Shown: positions 10,299 through 21,470 of the stretch, in pieces
Numbering within the stretch: the first letter of the stretch is position 1
Layout of the letters: each line of letters begins with the position of its first letter
Assembly (NCBI GenBank): GCA_030141605.1
Contig: JAQGDQ010001237.1
Span: forward strand, 1-53,120
Length of the DNA stretch: 53,120 nt
Source: Tubiluchus corallicola
Taxonomy: Eukaryota; Priapulida; Priapulimorpha; Priapulimorphida; Tubiluchidae
Reading direction: 5' to 3'
Program-made: the position numbers and the translations under genes
Notes under the pieces: generated by a model
The model's database searches: none
Seen by the model: only the letters and a program-made list of their open reading frames with translations
Told to the model about the DNA's origin: nothing

Positions 10299-10589
10299 TA
10301 TTTTCAACGACAATTTTGTGTCCCTTTTCTTTTCAATGTTCAGTGAACATACATGTCAAAAATCTCAGTTGTTTCTTTTTGGTTTACTGGCAGACAACTC
10401 TATACAGCCGTTCATTTCGCCGTGAAGTTGTTCTCATTCACGTAATACAAAATTTATTCATTGTGAGTTAAACAATGCTAAGTAGTGTTTGACTCTATAG
10501 CAAATGCAAATGTGTATCTATAATCAGCTAACAGCCGCTTACTATAATCATTTCAGCAGATGTTTTTTCATCGTCTGAAATAGCCTAAA

Positions 10590-10685
10590 AAAATAAGGGG
10601 GAGGGGGAGGGAGGGAGGGAGTGAGAGAGAAAGAGCAAGGGAAGGGAGGGAGGGAGGTAGAGAGAGGGGGCAGGGTAGGGGGAAC
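10590..10685 (+). repeat. G-rich purine tract
   Basis: Almost pure G/A with many GGG and GGGGG runs (for example GGGGGAGGGGGAGGGAGGGA). It could form a G-quadruplex or triplex; no function is shown. Confidence 0.7.
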
Positions 10686-10723
10686 CAGTCTAATCCTATT
10701 GACTTGTTATGCTTCAAACACTA

Positions 10724-10809
10724 CAGTCTAACCTCGTTATCTCGCCATACTCGCCTTTCGCCATAAATTTGCCCTAGACGGACAGTGGCGAGATAACGAG
10801 GTTAGACTG
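10724..10809. mobile_element. Minimal TA-flanked MITE, 86 bp
   Basis: Terminal inverted repeats of 24 bp (starting CAGTCTAACCTCGTTATCTC) match perfectly at both ends, leaving a central spacer of under 40 bp. TA flanks both sides (10722-10723, 10810-10811). The very short length and perfect arms suggest recent movement. Confidence 0.85.
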
Positions 10810-11394
10810 TATATCACATATTTCTATACACTTACATAATAATGAAGACACGAGAATAAAACGTTTATTGTTTTGAGGAACTAAAATTTAATGAATATTA
10901 TGAATTTACAAACACAATATTGGCTAATACAACCACCAGTGACCTGTTTCTACTTCGCTATGAAGTTTTTATTTTCCTTGGCTCAATGAAAAAGTAAAAA
11001 AACGCACAAAAAGAATGATATTTCGGGTAGAACGAAACGTAATAAAAGAGCAGTTACTCTTAATATCATTGTGCGCTTTAAGATTCACCAAAACATACAG
11101 CAATGTTTGCAAAACAGCTAGAATACTAACTGATACATGAAGAGCAGGAGATTGGAGAAATGCTGGTTGTTGACTACGAGTTACGGAATGATTTGCTTGT
11201 TTTTCAGATGCATAAACAATACAGGTAATACATAAAATATCACTGTAGTTTGCTGAGCTTTTGAATTTAATGATTAAAGACTGAAGGAGTGGTCTTGCCA
11301 AAACACTTTATTTATATGCGCTTTGATAGCTAAGAGAATCAGTCCAACTAATAGCGATGCATTTCTGTATAATATCTCTCGACTGTACACATTG
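10810..11394. other. Intergenic, no gene seen
   Basis: An open frame on the minus strand (10969-11301) has no recognisable domain and biased AT-rich codons. I do not call it. Confidence 0.5.
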
Positions 11395-12935
11395 TCGCTT
11401 CAGGTAACTGCCTAGTTTGCCTAGCGGTAGAGCAGACCCAGGCTGTAAATAACAATGCATCAACCTAAAAATCAATGAATTACTTTCAGTAGTTGTCGCT
11501 CCAGGTAACTGCCTAGTTTGCCTAGCGGTAGAGCAGGCCCTGGCTGCAAATAACAATGCATCAACCTAAAAATCAATGAATTACTTTCAGAAGTTGGCGC
11601 CCAAGGTAACTGCCTAGTTTGCCTAGTGGTAGAGCAGGCCCTGGCTGCAAATAACAATGCATAAACCTAAAAATCAATGAATTACTTTCAGAAGTTGGCG
11701 CCCTAGGTAACTGCCTAGTTTGCCTAGTGGTAGAGCAGGCCCTGGCTGCAAATAACAATGCATAAACCTAAAAATCAATGAATTACTTTCAGAAGTTGGC
11801 ACCCTAGGTAACTGCCTAGTTTGCCTAGCGGTAGAGCAGGCCCTGGCTGCAAATAACAATGCATAAACCTCAATGAATTACTTTCAGAAGTTGGCACACT
11901 AGGTAACTGCCTAGTTTGCCTAGCGGTAGAGCAGACCCTGGCTGCAAATAACAATGCATAAACCTAAAAATCAATGAATTACTTTCAGAAGTTGGCACCC
12001 TAGGTAACTGCCTAGTTTGCCTAGTGGTAGAGCAGGCCCAGGCTGCAAATAACAATGCTTAAACCTAAAAATCAATGAATTACTTTCAGAAGTTGGCGCT
12101 CTAGGTAACTGCCTACTTTGCCTAGCGGTAGAGCAGACCCTGGCTGTAAATAACAATGCATAAACCTAAAAATCAATGAATTACTTTCAGAAGTTGGCAC
12201 CCTAGGTAACTGCCTAGTTTGCCTAGCGGTAGAGCAGGCCGAGGCTGCAAATAACAATGTATAAACCTAAAAATCAATGAATTTCAGAAGTTGGCGCTCT
12301 AGGTAACTGCCTAGTTTGCCTAGTGGTAGAGCTGGCCCTGGCTGCAAATAACAATGCATAAACCTAAAAATCAATGAATTACTTTCAAAAGTTGGCACCC
12401 TAGGTAACTGCCTAGTTTGCCTAGTGGTAGAGCAGACCCTGGCTGCAAATAACAATGCATAAACCTCAATGAATTACTTTCAGAAGTTGGCACACTAGGT
12501 AACTGCCTAGTTTGCCTAGCGGTAGAGCAGGCCCTGGCTGCAAATAACAATGCATAAACCTAAAAATCAATGAATTACTTTCAAATGGCCCTAGGAACTG
12601 CCTATTCCTAGCGGTAGAGCGCCGCTGAAATAACAATGCATAAACCAAAATCAATGAATTACTTTCAGAAGTTGGCCCTAGGTAACTCCTAGTTTGCCTA
12701 CGGTAGAGCAGCCGGCTGCAAATAACAATGAAACCAAAACAAAACAACCACCCCAAAAAACACACTAGGTAACTGCCTAGTTTGCCTAGCGGTAGAGCAG
12801 GCCCTGGCTGCAAATAACAATGCATAAACCTAAAAATCAATGAATTACTTTCAGTAGTTGGCACCCTAGCTAACTGCCTAGTTTGCCTAGTGGTAGAGCA
12901 GGCCCTGGCTGCAAATAACAATGCATAAACATCCA
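11395..12935. repeat. 101-bp satellite, ~15 copies
   Basis: The period is 101 bp, a few units lacking 5-8 bp. Each unit carries AACTGCCTAGTTTGCCTAGC, GGTAGAGCAGGCCCTGGCTG and AATCAATGAATTACTTTCAG. The TTGCCTAGCGGTAGAGC part resembles a tRNA D-arm / box A. No box B is present. Units at 12585-12765 are peppered with small deletions. Repeated 61-aa open frames on the minus strand follow from the period and a regularly placed ATG; nothing indicates they are translated. Confidence 0.95.
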
Positions 12936-13380
12936 CTCAACAATAGCTACATAAAAATATTTCCCAATAGGTGTCTGAACTTACCTAAATACATAGATAT
13001 TATATTATGTAAATATGAATTTTACTGTAACAACGACAGCAATAAACAACAACATACAGTATATCAACAATTTTGATTTTATAATACTTGACGAGAGGAA
13101 GAATATATCGTAATAAACAACAATAATATGACAATAGAGACAAATATTATGAAGCTCGCCATGAACAGCGTTACAAAAATCCAAAAATAGATCTATAAGG
13201 GTTATACTCAAACAGTATATAATATTAGCTACCAGAAATATACTTAACCTTATTTGGTATAACAAGAAAAAAAGTTATATTAATATTATACTTATATGTA
13301 AATCCTTTCAAATCTCATGCTTAGTAGAACTGTCACCTCCTCATAACAACAATAGATAGCACGTGTGGATACATGTCAAA
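12936..13380. other. Non-coding, no gene seen
   Basis: AT-rich sequence with one 86-codon minus-strand frame of no recognisable content. Confidence 0.5.
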
Positions 13381-13745
13381 GCCGTGTTGCCACACGTTCA
13401 AATATGAAAAAATTATCTATATTTCAAACAGATCTATAAGTACTTCTGCACGTCTGTAAATTGGCCCAAACAATCATTACAAGATCCATAAGTTTCACAA
13501 AATCCATAAAATTCATACAACAAAACAAATAAATTTGAAATTTTAAATATCCGAATATCCGAATCAAAGCCGTGTTGCCATATGTTCAAATATGAAAAAT
13601 TTATCTATATTTCAAACAGATCTATAAATACTTCTGCACGTCTGTAAATTGGCCCAAACAATCATTACTAGATCCGTAAGTTTCACAAAATCCATAAAAT
13701 TCATACAACAAAACAAATAAATTTGAAATTTTAAATATCCGAATT
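13381..13745. repeat. 188-bp tandem duplication
   Basis: Unit 1 starts at 13381 and unit 2 at 13569, both with GCCGTGTTGCCA. They remain over 95 percent identical by eye through TTTGAAATTTTAAATATCCG. Confidence 0.9.
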
Positions 13746-14416
13746 CACTATACACTAATAATAGCTAGGTAATCTCAAGACTCAAAGTGACTAAATAATT
13801 GTCATAAATGTACAATAATAAGAGTAAAATACACCAGAGTGACACGCGCAGGTGAAAATCTTTTGACTGGTCCTTGAGTTGAATCTGGGACTTTGGCTTA
13901 TACAACCACATAAGCTATTCTTCGATATTTCAACCAATCCAATTTAAAAGTATTCACTCCTTTCAGGACCGCACCTTTCAAGGTAGGTATTCTAAGACCT
14001 ATGACTTTCCTGCTACTGTATGAGCACAGACATAACTAAATGATTACAAATTAAGTACTGTTCTATTAAGGAGAATCTCGATTATCCAATCGTTCTATTC
14101 GTTTAAACATTTATAAGTGATTTGATTGGAGAAGATCAAGAAAAACACACCCTTCTTAGTACTCCAACTTAGCCTATTGAGTAACTTAGTTTGATGTACA
14201 CTTGTTACAACCTAAGAGAACTGTCTGTTGTGCAGAGTTCAAGAAAAAAACCAACCGCTCAGCCAAAGACAAATTAAGGTCGTTATTTCTCCTTAGAAAA
14301 TAGAGTAGATTCGAGACCAAAGTGTATCAGAGTGTTGTGTCTGGATAGTTGAAATTTACTGCATTAGCCAATTTCACACAAGTGATGCTGACTTACATCA
14401 ATTTCATCCAAACGAT
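13746..14416. other. Non-coding, no gene seen
   Basis: No coding, RNA or repeat signal recognised. Confidence 0.45.
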
Positions 14417-14469
14417 CTTATCAACACACCATTAGATATCAAAAATACAGAGACATGGGAGGTTGCAGG

Positions 14470-14932
14470 GAAGGTTGCATCGTAAGCCAAAAAAGCTTCC
14501 TGTTAATCAAACGGGAAGGCATCGCAAACCAAAAAAGCTTCCTGTTAATCAAACGGGAAGGCATCGTAAACCAAAAAAGCTTCCTGTTAATCAAACGGGA
14601 AGGCATCATCAACCAAAAAAGCTTCCTGTTAATCAAACGGGAAGGCATCATCAACCAAAAAAGCTTCCTGTTAATCAAACGGGAAGGCATCATCAACCAA
14701 AAAAGCTTCCTGTTAATCAAACAGGAAGGCATCGTAAACCAAAAGCTTCCTGTTAATCAAACGGGAAGGCATCGTAAACCAAAAAAGCTTCCTGTTAATC
14801 AAACGGGAACGCATCATCAACCAAAAAAGCTTCCTGTTAATCAAACGGGAAGGCATCGTAAACCAAAAAAGCTTCCTGTTAATCAAACGGGAAGGCATCA
14901 TCAACCAAAAAAGCTTCCTGTTAATCAATGAG
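14470..14932. repeat. 42-bp tandem repeat with hairpin potential, ~11 copies
   Basis: The unit contains AAGCTTCCTGTTAATCAAAC and then GGGAAGGCATCGTAAACC. CTTCCTGTT and AAACGGGAAG within each unit are complementary around a short loop (one G-T pair; perfect in the copy reading AAACAGGAAG). Because 42 is divisible by three, several frames stay open on both strands, but no start, splice or composition evidence supports coding. One unit near 14742 lacks two or three A. Confidence 0.9.
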
Positions 14933-14934
14933 TT

Positions 14935-15170
14935 TGCATACATGGCAGAGAATCAGATATTGAAGATGAGCAACATTTTTTAATGAACTGCGATAAATAT
15001 AAAATTCACAGAAAGACAGCCTTCACTAAAATCTCAAGCATGTCTTGGTTTTACTAAAATGAATAATGTTGACAAATGTTTGTTTTTGGCAGGGAGCAAA
15101 GATCTAGAAATACTAACAGTTGTTTGCAACCGAATGGATAAATGTTTTGTAACTAAGAGGAAGCTATAGA
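14935..15170 (+). pseudogene. LINE reverse-transcriptase C-terminal fragment
   Basis: A frame starting near 14941 reads HGRESDIEDEQHFLMNCDKY and then KIHRKTAFTKI. This is the cysteine/histidine stretch typical of the C-terminal end of non-LTR retrotransposon polyproteins (EDEQHFL-x2-C-x-KY). It is short, runs into stops, and sits directly after the 42-bp array. Confidence 0.6.
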
Positions 15171-15273
15171 TTTGCGTATTTATAAAATTGGATTGTTAAC
15201 TTTGTTATCTTCATTCCAAAAAGACTTTATCAACCCACCATTAGATATCAAGATGACATGGGAGGTTGGGGGG

Positions 15274-16118
15274 TGACAGAGCAGCATGGAGTAAAGTGAT
15301 TGTGAGGGTCATGTGAGAGGATGTGTGACTCCAGAAATGATGAGCATAGATAACAGCCAATGTAGTTCAGCGGAAAGTACAAATGGGAAATTAAAGTGGC
15401 GTTTGTGTCTATGAAAAGGACAGATTGCAAAAGCAATGATAAACGAAGAACCTTACATTGAAATTGTCACAATTATACAGCCCTAAGTCTTTCGAAAATT
15501 TGTAATAACGATGAATAAAAGAGCGAGAAAAAACTTTTGCACAAAGCAAATTCCTGTGGGAAAATTCCTTAACGATGAAAACAAAGACCAAAATTAATAT
15601 TCATATTGAAAATAACATTACAATATACGTCATATATGACTGGTTTCTAAAAACCTCAGATACTATACATCCTAGTTTATACTTACACACACTCACAACT
15701 CATATACAAAGTAACTACGAAACTTAGCTGGAATGTGAGGAAAACTAAAAGCAAAGACTTGTTATAATAGGCCATTTAAAAATAAACTTCTTTAAACATA
15801 AATGATAACATAAACGGAAGCTGCACATTCTTCAGCTGCTGGGCTGTAGTAAATTACAGTTCTATTTTCAGTTTAAACGACCGTTTACTGGGAACGCTAA
15901 AATGCAAAATGTTTATAAAAATAATATCATCAATTTATACGAAATAGGCCTATAAAGTACTCCATTCATATCTAAGAAATTGGCGAAAGGCCATTTGTTT
16001 GTTTAACATCTTCTATTGAGATCATCTTTTTGCATGTTGAACAGTTTGTACTTTTTAAGTTCTCTTTACGTTCGAGGATTACGGACAGTTCAAAGATGGG
16101 TTTATTTCATTGCTTATA
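15274..16118. other. Intergenic, no gene seen
   Basis: Only short AT-rich open frames. No recognisable coding content. Confidence 0.5.
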
Positions 16119-16704
16119 CAGTAAGTCCTTGCTTAACAACTCCCCGTTTAGCGACATTTCGTTGTAACGACGATTTTTTTTTACTTTGCTCAAAGCCACT
16201 TTCTATTTTATCAACAACTTTTTTTTACCTAATTTGAAGCGTTGAAATGGTACATATTGCATTGTTCTGTTCTAAAAACGCATTAGTAACCTACATAGTG
16301 CAATTATTATAATGTTTTTGCTTTCCGACTGACCGACATACTAAAATCTAGCCGACTATATCAAGCGACACCTTACTTTAAACTTTATGCCAAGGAATCA
16401 CGTCTGTAAGCTTTAACATAACCAGATTAGTACTACATGAAATTGTCTCAAGGTTGCTCCATGCAGAGCTTGGCTTTCACTACGCAGCGTTCAACACTCA
16501 GTGTTTAAACGGGAGGAGAAATCACTAGCAAAGATGGTCTCAAGGAAACGGAAAGAAATTAATCAGTAGAAACATGTTTAATTTATATGATTTAAGCAGC
16601 ATTGATGCATTGATTTTTCGTTCTGGAATTTGAATTTGTTTACATCACTAACTATGGAAGCTTTGGTTAAGAATGTGTTTGTATTGTGAAGCAAGGACTT
16701 ACTG
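16119..16704. mobile_element. TA-flanked MITE, 586 bp
   Basis: CAGTAAGTCCTTGCTT at the left end is repeated in inverse orientation at the right end (AAGCAAGGACTTACTG). TA flanks both sides (16117-16118, 16705-16706). This fits a pogo/Tigger or Tc1-mariner-type non-autonomous element. It ends only 19 bp beyond the aminopeptidase stop codon, so it must lie in that gene's 3' UTR or at its poly(A) site. Confidence 0.8.
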
Positions 16705-16723
16705 TACCATTGTCATTACAGTT

Positions 16724-19669
16724 TTAAACATTACTCTCAAACCAACTCTCGAGAAGGAGTTCACCGCGGGAATTCAGCATCCAGTCAACATTGTGGCGAA
16801 CCGTTTCCAGCACTTGGTAGGATGCCCGTCCTGCCTCCTTTTTTAAATCGAAGAATTCTGACAGCTGCTTATAGTCGAACTCGGAGGAGAAGTGTCGTGT
16901 GACCGTCTTCAGCATCCGGGCAAATCCGGCACCGCGACCACCTATTCGAATTATCGCCTGCCAGTTGGAGCACAGAAAGCGCCATGCATGCCACCTGGTG
17001 AGAGGATTCATACCCACGCCCATTATAACGTACTGCATGTCTTGCGGGCGGATGAATTCTGCGTTCAGGGAGTAGCGGAGCATTTGTGTCATTTGCCAAA
17101 CATTTTTGCTCGCCGTCAGCGCTACGAGCAGCAACTTCTTCTCAGAAGCAACGGTGGTGCTGCGATACTGTTCCCACGCAAACTGCCACTCCTCCTCGCC
17201 TCCGTACTTGATCGCGTTAGAGTACACCACACTTCTTAGATTTGGAGGTACCGAGGTCGCGTTGTCCATCCACAGACGGTACATTTCCAGCGTCTCTTTT
17301 TCGCACTCTGGATGTTCTACTAAACATGCAAGTTTCAAGATGGTGGTGCGCAGAAGCTTTTCAAGATGGCTGCCGGTGTCAGTCCACTTGACGTACTTTA
17401 ATGCGGGTGAAACAATACCTAGAATGTACTTTTTCAAGTTTTTATACACAGGCTTATCATTCGTTAGGAGGAGTAAGATTTCAAGATGATACCTGACTGT
17501 CTCCCAAGGAGCATAATCTCTTTCAGACTTCAAATACATCGACAAGTTAAGGGCAATTTTGGGAGCAAGTTCGGCGCCAAACTGCAAAGAAAAGGCGTCG
17601 TCAATCAGACCTGCTCGATCGAGTGACGACAATGCCGTATGGTTCTTCCACAGAAGTTCTATCAACGTTTCCCAATTCAGAGTATCGTACTTGACTCGGT
17701 AATAGCCAGTCTGATTCACGTTCGCCTTTATCCATCTCGGTATGGGACTTATGTGGAACACTGTGTTCAAGTGTCGATTGATCCACAACTGTTTCATCTC
17801 GTTTTGGTCGGTTATGTAGGTGAGGGGCACGTCCCACACGTACCCCAGTCGAGATTCGTCTCCCGGCATAGTGAAGTTCTCAGCAGTGTCACGATTCAGA
17901 AGGAATCTCTGCTGACGCACGCGTAGTTTCCCATTGGCTCTGTCGAACGAGATGGTTAGAACAGGATAACCCATTTGTTCCGTCCACGTCTGCATGATAT
18001 GCGGAACGTTAATCTCGCTCATGCCGTTCTCGCTAGCGCTGATGTTTAAGGCCTTCCACAAATCACCCGTGTTGGCATTTTGGAATTCGTGGTTAGTTAA
18101 GTACTTTGTAAGACCATCTTTCAAGACTTTCTCCGACAAAAAGCTCTGCACCATGCTGATTAGAGCGGCACCTTTCTGGTAGGAAATGTCATCAAACAAT
18201 GACTCCACTTCGTCGCTATCGTGTACCTCCACGCTGATTGGATGAGAGGATGCCAGCGCGTCTGTGTGCAGAGCATACCGAGTTTGCTTCACGAAGAACT
18301 GGGTCATCATTTCCCATTCTGGTTTCACAAAACTAGAACCGATGTATTCGACAAAGGACGCAAAGCCTTCGTTCAGCCACAAGTCATTCCACCAGTCCAT
18401 CGTCACCAAGTTGCCGAACCACTGATGCGCCAGTTCGTGTGCCACAACAATGGCGACACGCTGCTGCGCCGACACGGAAGAGACACCCGGATTGTACAAG
18501 ATGGCAGTCTCACGGTACGTGATTAAACCCCAGTTCTCCATTGCACCGGCTTTAAAATCAGGAATGGCTATTAAATCCAGTTTCGGAAGTTGGTAGGGGA
18601 TCTGGAAAAAATCATGGTAACGACTGAGGATCTTGCCAGTTATATCCAAGGCAAAATCCACTTGATCGATTTTTTCCAGTGGCGCATAAACTGCAATGTC
18701 CGTAACGGTCACAGCTTCGGATGCGTCCAATTTATGCTCCACCTTGGTTGTCTTTGCTTTAAAATCGCAGACAATCATCGCTACAAGATATGTACTCATG
18801 GCTGGCGTTGCCTTGAACGCATCTGCAGTCATACCGTCCGTAGTATTTTCAGTATGCTCAACCGGCTCGTTCGACAAAGCAATAAACCGAGAATCATGTT
18901 CTATTCGTATTTGAAATACGGCCTTGAAATTCGGTTCATCGAAGCAAGGAAAGGCCTCTCGTGCGGAAGTCGGCTCAAACTGGGTGGTGGCTATATAATG
19001 GTGAGCATCAGCGGAGTCATTATACGTGCTCCGATACAGACCGGAAAGTTTGTCTACTAAAGGGGCATTGAATTCAATACGCAATTCCACACTTTCACTT
19101 AGTTGAAGACCTCTAGCAAGGCGAAACGATACCATTTGTCTTGGCTTATATTCCAACATCTGTACAACACGTATCCGTCCGCCGTGCTTCAACGACCTCA
19201 CACTGTAGTGCGTTAGGGTTAAATTGGTGGAATGTAGCACAATAAGATTCGTTTTCTCAGGTGCATCTATGGTGATCGAAATGTTACCGTAAAAATGGAA
19301 TTCTGGACCGAGGTGAATGCGCACCTGAAGATCGTAAAGTTTCGGTCGCACTTGCTGAGGAAGACGATAACTGTTCCAAGGAAACAACACACCGTCCTCG
19401 GTCATTGGCAGCTGCGTTGTCGGCACGGATACGTTAGCCGGCAAAGTCCGACGACAAACTTCAACAGTTGGTTGAGAAAACGCCGCAACAAACGCTACAG
19501 TTAAAATGACGGCAGCCGTGAGAATGGCTACAAGAGCCGCACGTTTTGGACTGCACACAAGCGTTCGAACGCCGGTCTGATCACCGTCAGACATTTGTTC
19601 ATACTTAGTGTCATTACGGCTGCCCATTATGAACGCGACACTGTCTCTTTCCCCATCTGCGTCTGCCAT
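16724..19669 (-). CDS. M1-family zinc aminopeptidase (APN-like), single exon
   Basis: This encodes a membrane alanyl/glutamyl-type aminopeptidase that removes N-terminal residues from peptides outside the cell. From the chosen start MADADGER the protein has 981 residues. It has a short cytosolic tail, one membrane anchor (about 44-64, AALVAILTAAVILTVAFVAA), a linker rich in N-glycosylation sites, the exopeptidase motif GAMEN (375-379) and the zinc site HELAH (411-415) with its third ligand Glu434 in NEGF. Tyr497 (SYQKGA) fits the catalytic tyrosine. The ERAP1-C-like helical domain follows to the stop. Length is normal for the family. The start at 19669 has a strong Kozak context (A at -3, G at +4); an in-frame ATG at 19771 would add 34 residues that do not resemble the family. 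The coding region has no introns, although animal M1 genes usually have many. No poly(A) tract follows the stop. Confidence 0.95.
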   Translation of the reverse strand: MADADGERDSVAFIMGSRNDTKYEQMSDGDQTGVRTLVCSPKRAALVAILTAAVILTVAFVAAFSQPTVEVCRRTLPANVSVPTTQLPMTEDGVLFPWNSYRLPQQVRPKLYDLQVRIHLGPEFHFYGNISITIDAPEKTNLIVLHSTNLTLTHYSVRSLKHGGRIRVVQMLEYKPRQMVSFRLARGLQLSESVELRIEFNAPLVDKLSGLYRSTYNDSADAHHYIATTQFEPTSAREAFPCFDEPNFKAVFQIRIEHDSRFIALSNEPVEHTENTTDGMTADAFKATPAMSTYLVAMIVCDFKAKTTKVEHKLDASEAVTVTDIAVYAPLEKIDQVDFALDITGKILSRYHDFFQIPYQLPKLDLIAIPDFKAGAMENWGLITYRETAILYNPGVSSVSAQQRVAIVVAHELAHQWFGNLVTMDWWNDLWLNEGFASFVEYIGSSFVKPEWEMMTQFFVKQTRYALHTDALASSHPISVEVHDSDEVESLFDDISYQKGAALISMVQSFLSEKVLKDGLTKYLTNHEFQNANTGDLWKALNISASENGMSEINVPHIMQTWTEQMGYPVLTISFDRANGKLRVRQQRFLLNRDTAENFTMPGDESRLGYVWDVPLTYITDQNEMKQLWINRHLNTVFHISPIPRWIKANVNQTGYYRVKYDTLNWETLIELLWKNHTALSSLDRAGLIDDAFSLQFGAELAPKIALNLSMYLKSERDYAPWETVRYHLEILLLLTNDKPVYKNLKKYILGIVSPALKYVKWTDTGSHLEKLLRTTILKLACLVEHPECEKETLEMYRLWMDNATSVPPNLRSVVYSNAIKYGGEEEWQFAWEQYRSTTVASEKKLLLVALTASKNVWQMTQMLRYSLNAEFIRPQDMQYVIMGVGMNPLTRWHAWRFLCSNWQAIIRIGGRGAGFARMLKTVTRHFSSEFDYKQLSEFFDLKKEAGRASYQVLETVRHNVDWMLNSRGELLLESWFESNV

Positions 19670-20002
19670 ACTGACACGACTGTATTTGTATTTTTTAGCT
19701 TCCAGCCTGGTGGTGATTACCCAAATCACAGTGAAGTCCCATAGACCAATTACCTTGCTTACGATTACCAAAATATGCCGTACGGGTGTTGGAAAACCAC
19801 CAATGGCAGTTCCTTTCCATTACTTGCACCACACCATTATAAAGCAACCTAAAATCAAAGCAGAAAAAACTTAGATAAAATAAAATGTTAAAGGATGATT
19901 TACTCGTCAAATCACGTAATGTTATTAGACGTTACACAGTTGCAAAAAACACAGCAGACTGCAATGTAATGAGTGTGGGTGTAGTAGTTGAACACACTAT
20001 AC

Positions 20003-20434
20003 CAGGAGTGTGCAAATTGCGGCCCGCCGAGAGAATTTGTGCGGCCCGGGCGATTTATTGAGTGTATCCAGCTGAAGTCCGTGCTACGATCCCAAAGATA
20101 GTGCGGGTAGTTTTTTCTACTAGATCGGATGCCATTAACCCTTACAAGACGGTTGTAGCTTAATGTCACTGTACTACACAGACTGTGTGATACACATTAC
20201 TAATATGCATTGTAATGAAATTACCACTATCTGTCCTGAAAGTAGAAATATATGGTTTGTAATATAAATTTTAATAACTCCTAAAATAGTTTCTTGAATG
20301 TAGTAGTAATGATGTACGCAGGTCGGATGCAAAAAAAATCGTTATTAGGCCTTTCTGTACTTAGCTCCTTGATCAAACTTGATCAAACGAAAGCTTAATG
20401 GGGCCCGGCTAGTCAGATAATTTGCACACCCCTG
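20003..20434. mobile_element. hAT-like MITE, copy 1 (432 bp)
   Basis: The ends are CAGGAGTGTGCAAATTGCGG and, inverted, CAGGGGTGTGCAAATTATCT. The flanks CACTATAC / CGCTATAC form an 8-bp target duplication with one mismatch. The body is closely related, in inverse orientation, to the element at 41780-42236. There is no transposase. It lies about 330 bp upstream of the aminopeptidase start; that interval shows no other feature. Confidence 0.85.
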
Positions 20435-20699
20435 CGCTATACAGTCATGTATAGACTGTATATATTCACAGCTAGTTGTGTTTTTCAACGCATAATTTTA
20501 AAGTGTAAATCAAAGTATTGACAAAGTATTCATTATGGTGAATTAATGTGTGGAAAAACAATTTTGATACTTAAAATCTTATCAGACTATCAATTATTGT
20601 GATATTAGTGATCAACAATTTCCTGATATATCAGACAACAGTGTTTAGTTTGACAGGAGCAACACGGTTGCAGAGTTGTTTGGACAAGGTAATTAACTA

Positions 20700-21470
20700 G
20701 AGCACAAAGGCCTTTAATAGGCCGAATAGCATACTATTACAGACATACAGAAGGTCTATACCCACAAATTTAGCTGAATTACGCGCTCTGTTGAAGAGAC
20801 AGATGAACAAAATTAACAAATCAACAATAATCGATATTTTAATGAACAGCCCTGATGACAGCAGTGGTGCGATTTGACAAACTGGCCCCAATTGACAAAC
20901 TGGAATCTAAATTGATTGAGAAACTCAGTGAGAAAGAGGAAGCTTTGCAGAACGAAATTGATGCTCTTAGGACTACAGTTAATAATCAGTAAAAGTTCCT
21001 TGAACAATTATAACAAAATACTTTGTACTCTTTGAATACAGTGAACACTGCTTAATAAAACCACCACTGGATGACCAATTAGCTGTCTTAATAATAAACA
21101 GAGGTTTTACTAGGCAGCAGCCTTTAGGAAGCGTATAATCAGCAAACTGCGGTATGTAAATCTATTATCTTTCTTCCTACCATTTCCACTAACACATCCT
21201 TCTACCCTTCCTGTGTAATCTAACCTTTCTCCCAGTCCTTTTTTTGTTCACTCATCCATTTTTTTATCAGGTTCACATGACAGTGGGCTTATACAAGCCT
21301 TTGCTTCTCTAGCCCACTGCAGTACAATTATTCTTTTATGATAACGATAGTGTATGAAATATAACAATTTAATATAGTAGATGTAATAATTTTGATGTCA
21401 CTGTGCGCTTTATATTGTACTGAAAGTGATAATAATAATAAATAAAAAAAAATAAAAAAAAATAAGTAAA
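20700..21470 (+). pseudogene. LINE ORF1-like fragment with A-rich 3' tail
   Basis: Frames around 20770-21012 read RALLKRQMNKINKST and then, after stops, KLIEKLSEKEEALQNEIDAL. This charged coiled-coil stretch resembles the start of LINE ORF1 proteins. A stop interrupts the coiled coil. Downstream sequence ends at about 21440-21468 in (AATAAAAAA)n. The region is probably an internally deleted, decayed LINE; the left boundary is unclear. Confidence 0.45.

Larger units (their letters stand above)
14417..15273. repeat. Direct-repeat-bounded block (14417-14470 and 15226-15273)
   Basis: Two ~50-bp copies sharing CACCATTAGATATCA and GACATGGGAGGTTG bound a block that holds the 42-bp array and a LINE fragment. 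The copies differ at about one base in ten plus a small indel. They could be remnants of a larger dispersed repeat or the ends of an inserted unit. Confidence 0.6.

Noticed and set aside
11395-12935. CRISPR-like regular array
   Set aside because: Units are head-to-tail copies without unique spacers, and the genome is animal.
11308-12936. Series of 61-residue minus-strand frames starting MLFAARAC
   Set aside because: They repeat with the 101-bp satellite and overlap each other. 101 is not divisible by three, so each unit just restarts in another frame.
14439-14943. Open frames with 14-residue repeats on both strands
   Set aside because: The 42-bp period is divisible by three, so stop-free frames persist automatically on both strands; there is no start, splice or homology support.
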